A DNA stretch of 64,000 nucleotides from Martelella lutilitoris (GCF_005924265.1 NZ_VCLB01000001.1:532589-596588), one strand, 5' to 3'. Positions 1 through 11,913 are shown, counted from the stretch's first letter. Numbers and translations: made by a program. Notes: a model not told the origin generated them from the sequence alone.

Positions 1-36
1 CCGCTCCAGCACCTCCGTTTTTGTCATGATGATCAT
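1..36 (-). CDS. 5' end of a CDS leaving the window, possibly a CbpM-type chaperone modulator
   Basis: Only the first 12 codons are present, reading MIIMTKTEVLER on the minus strand. The ATG at 36 overlaps the TGA stop of the upstream DnaJ-type gene by four bases (ATGA), which indicates translational coupling. A second in-frame ATG lies at 27. Genes of the CbpA class are commonly followed by cbpM, which encodes a small MerR-like inhibitor of the co-chaperone, and the start seen here would suit that. The identification is an inference from gene order. The protein itself cannot be judged from 12 residues. Confidence 0.4.
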   Translation of the reverse strand, partial: MIIMTKTEVLER

Positions 37-971
37 CGCCGGCCTCCCTTCCAGCCCGCGCGCGGATCGTGCGGATGGTTCTCGCGCCAGGCCTTGAGCG
101 CTTCCTCAAGGGCGGGATCCGCCTTTGGCGGCAGCACGATCTTCAGCGTCACCAGCATGTCGCCGGCGCCGCCGCCTGTTTTCGGCGCGCCCTTGCCCTT
201 CAGCCGCATGACCCGTCCCGAACTCGAATTCGGGGGCACCTTCAGGTTGACCCGGCCGTCAATCGTCGGCACGGAAACCGTCGCGCCCAGCACCGCCTCG
301 TCGATGCCGACGGGCAGGTCGATCTTGATGTCGTCGCCGTCGCGGGCGAAGACGGGATCGGGCAGGACCTCGACGCGCACATAGGCATCGCCCGGCGGCC
401 CGCCATTGAGGCCCGGCTCACCCTTTCCGGCCAGCCGCATCGTCTTGCCGTCCTCGATCCCGGCGGGAATGGTGAGCGCGATCTTGCCGCCCTCGGGCAG
501 GCCGACCGTCTTCTTCGCGCCGGTGAGCGCTTCAATAAGGCTGACCTGGAGGTGAAAGTGGCGATCCTGCCCGCGCATGCGCATCGAACCGCGCTCCCCG
601 AATGAACCGCCGGATGCCCTGCCGCCGAAGGCGCGGGCGAAGAACTCGCCGAGATCGTCGAACCCGCCCTCGAATTCGTAGCGCGCGCTCGGGTCGGCCT
701 CGGCATGGGCGCGGTAATATTGCCGCTCCGGCCGTTCCTGCTGGTTGATGTCGATCTCGCCGGCATCGAAACGGCGGCGTTTCTCCGGGTCGCTCAAAAG
801 GTCATAGGCCGCCGTCACCTGGCCGAACTGTTCGGCCTTGGCGGCATCGCCGGGGTTGAGGTCCGGGTGCAGTTTCTTGGCAAGCTGCCGGTAGGCCTTC
901 TTGATTTCGTCCTGAGAGGCCGTCTTGGCAACGCCGAGCAATTGATAGGGGTCGTGTTGTTGTTGCGCCAT
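33..971 (-). CDS. DnaJ-class co-chaperone, CbpA-like
   Basis: The 312-residue protein has an N-terminal J domain of about 70 residues with the HPD tripeptide (KLHPDLNPGD) that stimulates DnaK ATPase. A glycine and phenylalanine rich linker follows, then the DnaJ C-terminal substrate-binding domains. It lacks the cysteine-rich zinc finger of true DnaJ, which places it with CbpA (type II J proteins). The ATG at 971 was chosen over a TTG at 989 because AAGG lies eight bases upstream of it. The stop overlaps the next gene by four bases. It is expected to act in the cytoplasm with DnaK in protein folding. Confidence 0.88.
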   Translation of the reverse strand: MAQQQHDPYQLLGVAKTASQDEIKKAYRQLAKKLHPDLNPGDAAKAEQFGQVTAAYDLLSDPEKRRRFDAGEIDINQQERPERQYYRAHAEADPSARYEFEGGFDDLGEFFARAFGGRASGGSFGERGSMRMRGQDRHFHLQVSLIEALTGAKKTVGLPEGGKIALTIPAGIEDGKTMRLAGKGEPGLNGGPPGDAYVRVEVLPDPVFARDGDDIKIDLPVGIDEAVLGATVSVPTIDGRVNLKVPPNSSSGRVMRLKGKGAPKTGGGAGDMLVTLKIVLPPKADPALEEALKAWRENHPHDPRAGWKGGRR

Positions 972-1100
972 GATTGTGACCTTGATCAATCGGCGGTTGG
1001 GCCGCCTTGCCTTATGATATGGGAATGGCCGTTCCGGCTTTCCAGACGCCGCGTTGCCCGGACGGAGAGCAGAACGGCACTTGCAAAACCGTTATAATAA

Positions 1101-1121
1101 CGTATATACGAAAGTACGTAT
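1101..1121 (+). promoter_or_regulatory. Candidate operator made of three CGTAT/ATACG half-sites
   Basis: CGTATATACG (1101-1110) is a perfect palindrome, and a third half-site CGTAT follows at 1117-1121, giving ATACG-N6-CGTAT. It lies in an AT-rich stretch about 20 bases before the DUF2892 gene that opens the RND efflux operon. Palindromes in this position usually bind a repressor of ArsR or TetR type. No regulator gene is adjacent, so the binding protein is unknown. Confidence 0.35.
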
Positions 1122-1141
1122 CTTTTAGCGAGGAGTTTGCA

Positions 1142-1342
1142 ATGTCTCTCGATCGTGCCGTTCTGGCCTTTGCCGGTGTCATGGTTCTTCTGTCGGTGGT
1201 TCTGACGGTTTTCGTCAGCATCTACTGGCTGTGGTTCACCGCCTTCATCGGCCTCAACATGCTGCAATCGGCCTTCACCGGTTTCTGCCCGGCGGCCATG
1301 ATTTTCAAGAAGCTCGGCCTCAAGCCCGGCACCGCATTCTGA
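1142..1342 (+). CDS. DUF2892 (YgaP-type transmembrane domain) small membrane protein
   Basis: A 66-residue protein with two hydrophobic segments (about residues 7-28 and 29-46), the motif FTGFCPAAMIFKKLG, and a short polar tail. This matches the inner-membrane domain family PF11127 (DUF2892), which also forms the C-terminus of the rhodanese YgaP. The ATG at 1142 follows a good ribosome site (GCGAGGAG), whereas the longer frame from 1007 has none. It ends nine bases before the periplasmic adaptor gene and is almost certainly in its operon. DUF2892 genes often accompany RND pumps in alphaproteobacteria. Its biochemical role is unknown. Confidence 0.75.
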   Translation: MSLDRAVLAFAGVMVLLSVVLTVFVSIYWLWFTAFIGLNMLQSAFTGFCPAAMIFKKLGLKPGTAF

Positions 1343-1350
1343 AAGGCGAG

Positions 1351-2345
1351 ATGATGATGCCCAGAGCGCTTGCATGGCGCGGCACGGCCGCGCTTCTTGC
1401 CGCCTTCCTCACGGCCGTTTCAGCCTCCGCCGCGTCGCTGAAGGTCGAGCCGATGACCGTGCCGGAATGGAAGGCCGTCTATGGCGAGGTCAAGGCCCGC
1501 GACACCGTGCCGGCGCGCGCCCGCATCGGCGGCACGCTCGAGCAGCTGAAGCTGACGGAAGGCGACACGGTCAGCGAAGGCGATGTGATCGGCACCGTCC
1601 GGGACGACAAGCTGGACTACCAGATCGCCGCCTATGAGGCGCAGCTGAAGGGGCTCAACGCCTCGCTGGAAAACGCCCGTTCGGAACTGGAGCGCGGCGA
1701 GAACCTCAATCAGCGCGGGGTGATGAGCAACCAGCAACTGGATACGCTGAGGACCCAGGTCGATGTCGTCGTCAACAACATCGCCTCGGTCAACGCCAAT
1801 ATGGAAGTGGTGCGCCAGCAATTGCGCGAGGGCGATATTCTGGCGCCGGCTTCCGGTCGCGTGCTGCAGGTTCCGGTTGTCGAGGGATCCGTAATCCTTC
1901 CGGGCGAGACCGTCGCCACGATCGGCTCCGGCGGCTTTTTCCTGAGGCTTGCGATCCCCGCCCGCCACGCAAACCTTCTGGAGGAGGGGGCATCCATCGA
2001 GATCAGCCGTCCCGGCGCCGAGGGCGAGGCCACCGGCAAGCTGGTCAAGCTTTATCCGGAACTCGACAACAACCGGGTGATCGCCGATGTGGAGGTCGAC
2101 GGGCTGAAGACCGGCTACGTCAATCAGCGCTTCCTGGTGCGCGTGCCGATCGGCGAGCGCGAGGCTTTCTTCGTGCCCGAAAACGCCGTGACCACCCGCC
2201 ACGGGCTCGATTTCGTGACCGTTGCCCTTGGCGGCGGGGAAACGCGCGAGAAGACCGTGATGACCGGCGGCAACGCCAACATCAACGGTCAGACCATGAC
2301 CGAGATACTGACCGGGCTTTCCCCCGGCGATGAGGTAATCGTCCC

Positions 2346-2349
<4 letters not shown>
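1351..2349 (+). CDS. RND efflux periplasmic adaptor (membrane fusion protein)
   Basis: The 332-residue protein starts with a signal peptide ending near ASAAS. It then shows the split lipoyl (biotinyl-like) domain with a coiled-coil hairpin at about residues 85-150, and beta-barrel and membrane-proximal domains. The start is the first of two consecutive ATGs at 1351, after GAAAGGCGAG. Its last codons overlap the pump gene (ATGA at 2346-2349), so adaptor and pump are translationally coupled. It should bridge the inner-membrane RND pump to an outer-membrane channel. No outer-membrane factor gene is present here, so a TolC-like protein from elsewhere is presumably used. Confidence 0.88.
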
Positions 2350-5540
<3,191 letters not shown>

Positions 5541-5550
5541 CCCGGAACCC

Positions 5551-5580
5551 TGCGGCCGCCGGGCAAAAACGGCGGCCGCA
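5551..5580 (+). terminator. Hairpin after the RND operon
   Basis: TGCGGCCGCC and GGCGGCCGCA form a perfect ten-base inverted repeat around a ten-base loop, 11 bases after the pump stop codon. There is no T-run, so the structure may stop transcription only partially or protect the 3' end. Confidence 0.55.
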
Positions 5581-5816
5581 ATATCCTCGATGTCTTGATT
5601 TTGCGCGGCTTCCGCCATGGGCTTTTTCCACTTTCGCGATCAGTGGAAAAGGATAGCGGCACTAATCCCATGGTTGCCATTGCCCTTGATACGTGTAAAA
5701 ACTATGCGTTGTATTCACATGTCGCTTGCGCCCTTAAATGCAGGTGATTCATAGCGAAATCCGTCGCAGGCCGGAGCAAAGGAGCCACGCCAGCGCGCCC
5801 GAAAGACACAATTCCC

Positions 5817-6563
5817 TTGAAGAAATATCATGATCTGCTGGAGTATCTCGTTCTGATTCACGAGATTGACAGCCTGACGAGCCTTCGCGCGGCCATCGAC
5901 AGGGTCGCCCGGCGCTATGATCTCGCCCGGACCGGATTGTTTCGGCGGTCGCTGACGCCCTCGCGCGACGCGGTCGCATGGCGTTGTCTCGTCGAGAGTG
6001 ATCCCGATGCGGAGCGCGCCATACTCTTTGATGGTGCGGTTGATGGCGCCTTGCTGGCCACTGGCGCCTGTGGCGGCGCCTATTTCTGGGATTCGGCGAT
6101 CGAAGCCACGGGCCTCAATCCCGCACTCTTCCGCGCTTTGCGCTTGCGCTGTGCCCAGGCGGCACAGCAGGGGCTGACCCACGGTGTCACTTTTCCGGTC
6201 TTCGGGCGGGAGGGGCTGGCCGGTGCGTTTGCGATGGGGCGCGGCGGCCGGATCGAGCTCTCGCCGCTGGAAATCAGCCTTTTCAGCGCTCTTGCCCGCG
6301 AGACGCTGAACCGCTGTCTTGTTATTCTGCAATGCGGCGAAGGGAATATGCCCGCCCGTGGCGCCGTCCCGGCACTGTCGCTGCGCGAGCTGACCATTCT
6401 CAAAAACCTGGCGGACGGCATGACCTCGGTCGAGACCGGGAAGACCATCGGCCTTACCAATCATACCGTCAACTGGTATGTCAGCGGGCTGCAGCGGAAG
6501 CTCGGTGCCCGCAACCGGCAAAACCTTGTCGCTCTTGCATTTCGGCTCGGTCTCGTTTCCTGA
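5817..6563 (+). CDS. LuxR-type transcriptional regulator (no LuxI partner seen)
   Basis: A 248-residue protein. The C-terminal 60 residues are a clear LuxR/GerE helix-turn-helix (LSLRELTILKNLADGMTS, then NHTVNWYVSGLQRKLGARNR). The N-terminal ~170 residues have the size and general pattern of the autoinducer-binding fold, but the conserved ligand residues of TraR or LuxR are not convincingly present. The only in-frame start before the body is TTG at 5817, with a stop at 5745 and no strong ribosome site, so the start is uncertain. It lies 106 bases upstream of pyruvate carboxylase in the same direction. No synthase gene is present, so it would act as a LuxR solo. Confidence 0.75.
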   Translation: MKKYHDLLEYLVLIHEIDSLTSLRAAIDRVARRYDLARTGLFRRSLTPSRDAVAWRCLVESDPDAERAILFDGAVDGALLATGACGGAYFWDSAIEATGLNPALFRALRLRCAQAAQQGLTHGVTFPVFGREGLAGAFAMGRGGRIELSPLEISLFSALARETLNRCLVILQCGEGNMPARGAVPALSLRELTILKNLADGMTSVETGKTIGLTNHTVNWYVSGLQRKLGARNRQNLVALAFRLGLVS

Positions 6564-6669
6564 TTGCGGCAAATCGATTAAGGCCGAAAGCCGGATTTGC
6601 GCTTGCCTCAGAGTTTGGCTATGACTTTAAAATTGCGATTGTCACGCTTTTTTCCTGAGGAGGCTTTCC

Positions 6670-9600
6670 TTGCCGATTTCAAAGATTCTCGTCGCCAACC
6701 GTTCCGAGATTGCCATCCGTGTTTTTCGCGCTGCAAACGAACTCGACATAAAAACGGTCGCGATCTGGGCGGAAGAGGACAAGCTGGCGCTCCATCGGTT
6801 CAAGGCGGATGAGAGCTACCAGGTCGGACGCGGCCCGCATCTTGATCACGACATGGGTCCGATCGAAAGCTACCTCTCCATCGAGGAAGTGATCCGTGTC
6901 GCCAAGCTTTCCGGCGCGGATGCCATTCACCCGGGTTACGGCCTTCTGTCCGAAAGTCCGGAATTCGTCGACGCCTGCGCGGAAGCCGGCATCACCTTCA
7001 TCGGCCCGAAGGCCGATACCATGCGCCGGCTTGGAAACAAGGTCGCAGCCCGCAACCTTGCCATCGAGGTCGGGGTCCCGGTCGTGCCGGCAACCGATCC
7101 GCTGCCCGATGACATGGCGGAAGTCGAGCGGATGGCCGAGGAGATCGGCTTTCCGGTGATGCTGAAAGCCTCCTGGGGCGGGGGCGGACGCGGCATGCGC
7201 GTTATCCGTTCCAAGGCCGATCTCGCCCGCGAGGTGACGGAAGCCAAGCGCGAGGCCAAGGCCGCCTTCGGCAAGGACGAGGTCTATCTCGAAAAGCTGG
7301 TGGAGCGCGCCCGCCACGTGGAGAGCCAGATTCTCGGCGATACTCACGGCAATGTGGTGCATCTGTTCGAGCGCGACTGTTCGATCCAGCGCCGCAACCA
7401 GAAGGTCGTCGAACGCGCGCCGGCGCCCTATCTGACCGAGGAGCAACGCGCCGAACTCGCCGAATATTCGCTGAAGATCGGCCGGGCCACCGATTATATC
7501 GGCGCGGGCACGGTCGAGTATCTGATGGATGCCGATACCGGCAAGTTCTACTTCATCGAAGTCAATCCGCGCATCCAGGTCGAGCACACCGTTACCGAGA
7601 CCGTAACCGGCATCGATATCGTCAAGGCGCAGATCCATATTCTCGACGGGGCCGCGATCGGCACCGAGGAATCCGGTGTTCCGCCGCAGGAGGAGATCTA
7701 TCTGCGCGGCCACGCGCTGCAGTGCCGCATCACCACGGAAGACCCGGAGCACAATTTCATCCCGGATTACGGCCGCATCACCGCCTATCGCGGCGCCACC
7801 GGCTTCGGCATTCGTCTGGACGGCGGGACGGCCTATTCCGGCGCCGTCATCACCCGCTTCTACGATCCGCTTCTGGAAAAGGTCACCGCCTGGGCGCCGT
7901 CCCCACAGGAGGCCGCGCGCCGTATGGACCGGGCGCTCAGGGAATTCCGCATTCGCGGCGTTGCCACCAACCTGACCTTCCTTGAAGCGATCATCACCCA
8001 TCCGCAATTCATGGACTACAGCTACACCACGCGTTTCATCGACGAGACGCCGGAGCTGTTCTCCCAGGTCAAGCGTCAGGACCGCGCGACCAAACTCCTG
8101 ACCTATCTCGCCGATGTCACCGTCAACGGCCATCCGGAGGTCAAGGGTCGTCCGCGTCCCTCCGATGAGATTGCCGCGCCGGTCGTGCCCTTCATCGAAG
8201 GCGATCCGAAGCCCGGTACCAAGCAGCTTCTCGACAAGATGGGGCCTGAGAAATTCGCCAAATGGATGCGCAATGAAAAGCGCGTCCTGATGACCGACAC
8301 CACCATGCGCGACGGCCACCAGTCGCTGCTGGCAACCCGCATGCGCACCCATAACATCGCCACGATTGCCGGAACCTACGCAAAGGCGCTGCCGGAGCTT
8401 CTGTCACTCGAATGCTGGGGCGGGGCGACCTTCGACGTGTCGATGCGCTTCCTGACGGAAGACCCGTGGGAACGGCTGGCGAAGGTCCGCCAGAACGCGC
8501 CGAACCTTCTGCTGCAGATGCTGCTCAGGGGCGCCAACGGCGTCGGCTACAAGAACTACCCCGACAATGTGGTCAAGTATTTCGTCCGCCAGGCCGCCGC
8601 GGGCGGGATCGATCTCTTCCGCGTGTTCGACTGCCTCAACTGGGTGGAGAACATGCGCGTTTCGATGGATGCCGTGGCCGAGGAAGGCAAGCTCTGCGAG
8701 GCGGCGATCTGCTATACGGGCGACATCCTGAACGCGCGCCGTCCGCAATATGACCTGAAATACTACACCGACCTTGCCAAGGAGCTGGAAGCCGCCGGCG
8801 CCCATATCATCGCGGTCAAGGACATGGCCGGCCTGTTGAAGCCGGCAGCCGCCAAGATGCTGTTCACCGCCCTGCGCGATGCGACCGAGCTGCCGATCCA
8901 TTTCCACACCCACGACACGTCGGGCATCTCGGCCGCCACCGTGCTGTCGGCGATCGACGCCGGCGTCGATGCCGTTGACGCGGCAATGGACGCGTTCTCC
9001 GGCAACACCTCGCAGCCCTGCCTTGGCTCGATCGTCGAGGCGCTGAAGGGACACGAGCGCGATCCGGGCCTCGATACCGGCTATATCCGCCGCATTTCCT
9101 TCTACTGGGAAGCCGTGCGCCACCAGTATGCCGCCTTTGAAAGCGACCTGAAGGGGCCCGCATCGGAAGTCTATCTCCATGAAATGCCGGGCGGCCAGTT
9201 CACCAATCTGAAGGAGCAGGCCCGCTCGCTCGGTCTCGAGACCCGCTGGCACGAAGTGGCGCAGGCCTATGCCGACGCCAATCAGATGTTCGGCGATATC
9301 GTCAAGGTGACGCCGTCCTCCAAGGTTGTCGGCGACATGGCGCTGATGATGGTGAGCCAGGATCTCTCCGTCGCCGATGTCGAAAGCCCGGCCAAGGACA
9401 TGTCTTTCCCCGATTCGGTCATCTCCATGCTGAAGGGCGATCTCGGCCAGCCGCCGGCCGGATGGCCGGAAGGCCTGCAGAAGAAGGCGCTGAAGGGCGA
9501 CAAGCCCTACACGGTGCGCCCCGGCTCGCTTCTGGAAGATGCAGACCTGGAAGCCGAACGCAAGGAAGCCGAGGAGAAGGTTGGCCGCGAGATCAATGAT

Positions 9601-10128
9601 TTCGAACTCGCCTCCTATCTGATGTATCCGAAGGTTTTCGTCGACTATGCACTGGCGAGCGATACCTACGGCCCCGTCTCGGTCCTGCCGACGCCTGCCT
9701 ATTTCTATGGTCTCGACGAGGGTAACGAGCTCTTCGCCGATCTCGAAGTGGGCAAGACCATCGTGGTGCAGAACCAGGCGATCACCAGCCCGGACGAGAA
9801 GGGCATGGTCACCGTGTTCTTCGAACTGAACGGCGCGCCGCGCTCGATCAAGGTGCCGGACCGCGCCCATGGCGCAACCGGCGGCGCCAACCAGAAGGTG
9901 GATCCGGCCAACCAGAACCAGATCGGCGCGCCGATGCCGGGCGTGATTTCCACCGTTGCCGTTTCGGCCGGCCAGCAGGTCTCCTCCGGCGACGTGCTCG
10001 TCTCCATCGAAGCGATGAAGATGGAAACCGCGCTCCACGCCGACCGCGACGGCGTCATCAAGGAAGTCCACGTCAAGGCCGGCGACCAGATCGACGCCAA
10101 GGACCTCCTGGTGGTGTTTGAGGACTGA
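6670..10128 (+). CDS. pyc: Pyruvate carboxylase
   Basis: The 1152-residue single-chain enzyme carboxylates pyruvate to oxaloacetate, an anaplerotic step for growth on substrates that yield pyruvate. Domain order is biotin carboxylase (about 1-460, with the glycine-rich loop GGGGRGMR), the carboxyltransferase barrel (about 540-850, TDTTMRDGHQSL), a tetramerisation/allosteric region, and a C-terminal biotinyl domain with EAMKM, in which Lys1117 carries biotin. The start is TTG at 6670, preceded by GAGGAGG. Length and domain content are complete. It appears to be monocistronic and is followed by a repeat-rich spacer. Confidence 0.96.
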   Translation: MPISKILVANRSEIAIRVFRAANELDIKTVAIWAEEDKLALHRFKADESYQVGRGPHLDHDMGPIESYLSIEEVIRVAKLSGADAIHPGYGLLSESPEFVDACAEAGITFIGPKADTMRRLGNKVAARNLAIEVGVPVVPATDPLPDDMAEVERMAEEIGFPVMLKASWGGGGRGMRVIRSKADLAREVTEAKREAKAAFGKDEVYLEKLVERARHVESQILGDTHGNVVHLFERDCSIQRRNQKVVERAPAPYLTEEQRAELAEYSLKIGRATDYIGAGTVEYLMDADTGKFYFIEVNPRIQVEHTVTETVTGIDIVKAQIHILDGAAIGTEESGVPPQEEIYLRGHALQCRITTEDPEHNFIPDYGRITAYRGATGFGIRLDGGTAYSGAVITRFYDPLLEKVTAWAPSPQEAARRMDRALREFRIRGVATNLTFLEAIITHPQFMDYSYTTRFIDETPELFSQVKRQDRATKLLTYLADVTVNGHPEVKGRPRPSDEIAAPVVPFIEGDPKPGTKQLLDKMGPEKFAKWMRNEKRVLMTDTTMRDGHQSLLATRMRTHNIATIAGTYAKALPELLSLECWGGATFDVSMRFLTEDPWERLAKVRQNAPNLLLQMLLRGANGVGYKNYPDNVVKYFVRQAAAGGIDLFRVFDCLNWVENMRVSMDAVAEEGKLCEAAICYTGDILNARRPQYDLKYYTDLAKELEAAGAHIIAVKDMAGLLKPAAAKMLFTALRDATELPIHFHTHDTSGISAATVLSAIDAGVDAVDAAMDAFSGNTSQPCLGSIVEALKGHERDPGLDTGYIRRISFYWEAVRHQYAAFESDLKGPASEVYLHEMPGGQFTNLKEQARSLGLETRWHEVAQAYADANQMFGDIVKVTPSSKVVGDMALMMVSQDLSVADVESPAKDMSFPDSVISMLKGDLGQPPAGWPEGLQKKALKGDKPYTVRPGSLLEDADLEAERKEAEEKVGREINDFELASYLMYPKVFVDYALASDTYGPVSVLPTPAYFYGLDEGNELFADLEVGKTIVVQNQAITSPDEKGMVTVFFELNGAPRSIKVPDRAHGATGGANQKVDPANQNQIGAPMPGVISTVAVSAGQQVSSGDVLVSIEAMKMETALHADRDGVIKEVHVKAGDQIDAKDLLVVFED

Positions 10129-10161
10129 GATCAGCCCTCGTCAACCTGATATGTTCGAAAA

Positions 10162-10181
10162 CCCCGGTCATTCGGCCGGGG
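10162..10181 (+). terminator. GC hairpin downstream of pyc (first of two near-identical copies)
   Basis: CCCCGG and CCGGGG flank the loop TCATTCGG, 34 bases after the pyc stop. No T-run follows. The same core recurs at 10390-10407, where it is followed by five Ts. The pair brackets a palindromic repeat, which suggests that a terminator region was duplicated or split. Confidence 0.4.
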
Positions 10182-10232
10182 CCAGACTGCGGACAAAGTC
10201 TTTTGGAGATGCAGGAAGCCTGCCTCCCATTC

Positions 10233-10356
10233 TCCGTCACCCCGGCCTTGAGCCGGGGTCCAGGGCCGCAAAGACACCCTTCGCCACAGTGCATTAATAA
10301 GTTCGACAGTCTTGGCTATTTGGCCCTGGATGCCGGCTCAAGGCCGGCATGACGGA
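10233..10356. repeat. Inverted pair of rhizobial intergenic palindromic elements
   Basis: Two copies about 35 bases long lie head to head at 10233-10267 and 10322-10356. Each contains a GCCGGCTCAAGGCCGGC-like palindrome flanked on one side by GGCCCTGGA and on the other by TGACGGA. Related copies occur at 16.7-17.0 kb. Elements of this form are abundant in intergenic DNA of rhizobia and may act in mRNA processing or as non-autonomous mobile units. The family assignment is from pattern only. Confidence 0.6.
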
Positions 10357-10389
10357 TGAGGGTGAGGCGTCGTTTGTCAACAAGCTGAG

Positions 10390-10413
10390 CCCGGTCATTC
10401 GGCCGGGGTTTTT
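10390..10413 (+). terminator. Rho-independent-type terminator overlapping the end of the exporter gene
   Basis: CCCGG and CCGGG pair around TCATTCGG, and five Ts follow at 10409-10413 on the plus strand. The loop contains the stop codon of the minus-strand EamA gene. It would stop plus-strand transcripts coming from pyc. Confidence 0.5.
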
Positions 10414-11291
10414 GCATGTGAAGGCGTAGCAACGGCCGAGGGGGCGGGGCCGCCTGTCACGCGGCCGAGCCAGAGGCTCGCCAGCACCAGAACGGCGCCT
10501 GCGACCTGTAGTGGCGTCAAAGCTTGCCCGAGCAGAACCCAGCCAAGCAGGACCGCGCTCAAGGGGCTCAGGAAGCCGAGGAGGGCGGCGCGCGAGGGGC
10601 CGATCCTGGCAATGCCGCGGAACCAGAAGAAATAGGTGAGCGCCGCGCCGACAAGGCCGAGCCAGGCAAGGCCGACCAGGTTTTCGGCCGTCGGAAACGG
10701 GAAGGCGGGTTCGAGGAAGAGAGCGAGCGGCAGGAGCAGCAGGCCGCCGGTGGTCAGTTGCCAGGCGGTCAGCGTCAGAGGCGGCACGGGAAACTGCCAT
10801 TTGCGGGTCAGCACCGTGCCGGCGGCCATCGACAGCGCCCCGCCGAAGGCAGCGGCGATGCCGAGCGGATCGAGCACGGCGTTCGGCGACAGCACGAGAA
10901 AGGCAACACCTGCAAGCCCGCCGAGCGCTGCGAGAACGCCGAGCGGCCGGATCGCCGTGCCAAGCGCTGCGCGCGACAGAAACAGCACGATCAACGGCTG
11001 AGTCGCGCCAAGCGTTGCGGCAACGCCGCCGGGCAGGCGATAGGCGGCGACAAACAGCAGGCTCCAGAACAGAGTGAAATTCAGGAAACCGAGCGCAAAC
11101 AGGCGCGGCAGCATGGCGAGGGACGGCAACTGCCGGACTGCGACAAGCAGGATCAGACCCGCTGGCAGCGCGCGCAAGAGGCCAAGCGTCAGCGGCATTC
11201 CGGGCGGCAGAAGCTCGGTGGTGACGATATAGGTGCTGCCCCAGATGGCGGGCGCCAGCGCGGTCAGCAGGACATCGGATGTTTTCGGCAT
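10395..11291 (-). CDS. EamA/DMT-family inner-membrane transporter
   Basis: A 298-residue protein with about ten hydrophobic segments arranged as two EamA repeats, for example LTALAPAIWGSTYIVTTELL near the start. This is typical of drug/metabolite exporters such as RhaT-type and YdcZ-type proteins. The start at 11291 is preferred because GGAGG lies five bases upstream. An ATG at 11303 would sit inside the operator. The gene is divergent from a MarR regulator across a long inverted repeat, so it is probably the target of that regulator and is induced by its ligand. The substrate is unknown. Confidence 0.85.
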   Translation of the reverse strand: MPKTSDVLLTALAPAIWGSTYIVTTELLPPGMPLTLGLLRALPAGLILLVAVRQLPSLAMLPRLFALGFLNFTLFWSLLFVAAYRLPGGVAATLGATQPLIVLFLSRAALGTAIRPLGVLAALGGLAGVAFLVLSPNAVLDPLGIAAAFGGALSMAAGTVLTRKWQFPVPPLTLTAWQLTTGGLLLLPLALFLEPAFPFPTAENLVGLAWLGLVGAALTYFFWFRGIARIGPSRAALLGFLSPLSAVLLGWVLLGQALTPLQVAGAVLVLASLWLGRVTGGPAPSAVATPSHAKTPAE

Positions 11292-11301
11292 GGCTGCCTC
11301 C

Positions 11302-11351
11302 ATTTATCTTGACGTCAAACTATATGGATATAACTTGACGTCAAGATAAAT
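11302..11351. promoter_or_regulatory. MarR-type operator: 17-base inverted repeat
   Basis: ATTTATCTTGACGTCAA at 11302-11318 is repeated exactly, in inverted orientation, at 11335-11351. Each arm contains the palindrome TTGACGTCAA. The two copies span the whole gap between the EamA exporter and the marR gene. One site abuts each start, so a single regulator can control both genes. Confidence 0.75.
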
Positions 11352-11369
11352 TTTCAGCATGGTCGATCC

Positions 11370-11852
11370 ATGGATCATGTCGACAGTATTCTTGCCGAGT
11401 GGCAGTCAGAGCGTCCGGACCTCGACGCCATGCCGATGGGCGTCATGGGGCGCCTCAAACGGCTGCAGCAGCATCTTGCGCGCAATCTGGAGACGGTGTT
11501 TTCCCGCTACGGGCTGAACGCCGCGAGCTTCGACGTGCTGGCGACGCTGAGGCGTTCCGGCCCGCCCTATGCGCTCTCGCCCTCGGCGCTGATGGAGCGG
11601 ACGATGGTTTCCTCCGGCACCATGACAAACCGGCTCGACCGGCTGGAGGCGGCAGGCTTCATCTCGCGAAAGCGCAATCCGGAAGACGGGCGCGGTTTCG
11701 TCATCGCGCTGTCAGACAAGGGGTTCGCCCTGATCGACGAAGCGGTGAGCGCCCATGTGGAAAACCAGCACAGACTGATCGCCTCGCTGCCGATGGAAGA
11801 CCGCGCGGCGCTTGACCGGCTCTTGGCAAAATGGCTGGCGGCGTTTGAATGA
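11370..11852 (+). CDS. MarR-family transcriptional regulator
   Basis: A 160-residue protein with the winged helix of MarR proteins in its middle (SPSALMERTMVSSGTMTNRLDRLEAAG, then the wing RKRNPEDGRGFVIALSDKG) and helical dimerisation ends. Proteins of this family usually repress a neighbouring exporter or enzyme and release DNA on binding a phenolic ligand. The divergent EamA gene and the shared double palindrome in front of it point to local control and autoregulation. The start at 11370 lies just past the right-hand operator arm. Confidence 0.88.
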   Translation: MDHVDSILAEWQSERPDLDAMPMGVMGRLKRLQQHLARNLETVFSRYGLNAASFDVLATLRRSGPPYALSPSALMERTMVSSGTMTNRLDRLEAAGFISRKRNPEDGRGFVIALSDKGFALIDEAVSAHVENQHRLIASLPMEDRAALDRLLAKWLAAFE

Positions 11853-11874
11853 GCGCCGCCGCGCGGGAAGACAA

Positions 11875-11901
11875 AGGCCGGACGCGCCTGGCATCCGGCC
11901 T
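11875..11901. terminator. Hairpin between convergent marR and oxidoreductase genes
   Basis: AGGCCGGA and TCCGGCCT form an eight-base stem with an 11-base loop, with short A and T runs on its flanks. It lies in the 61-base gap between two convergent genes and could serve both strands weakly. Confidence 0.45.
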
Positions 11902-11913
11902 CCTTTGCAAAAC

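Noticed and set aside
6679..10071. Two long minus-strand frames opposite pyc
   Set aside because: They are antisense shadows of a well-supported 1152-residue enzyme and contain no recognisable motif or ribosome site.
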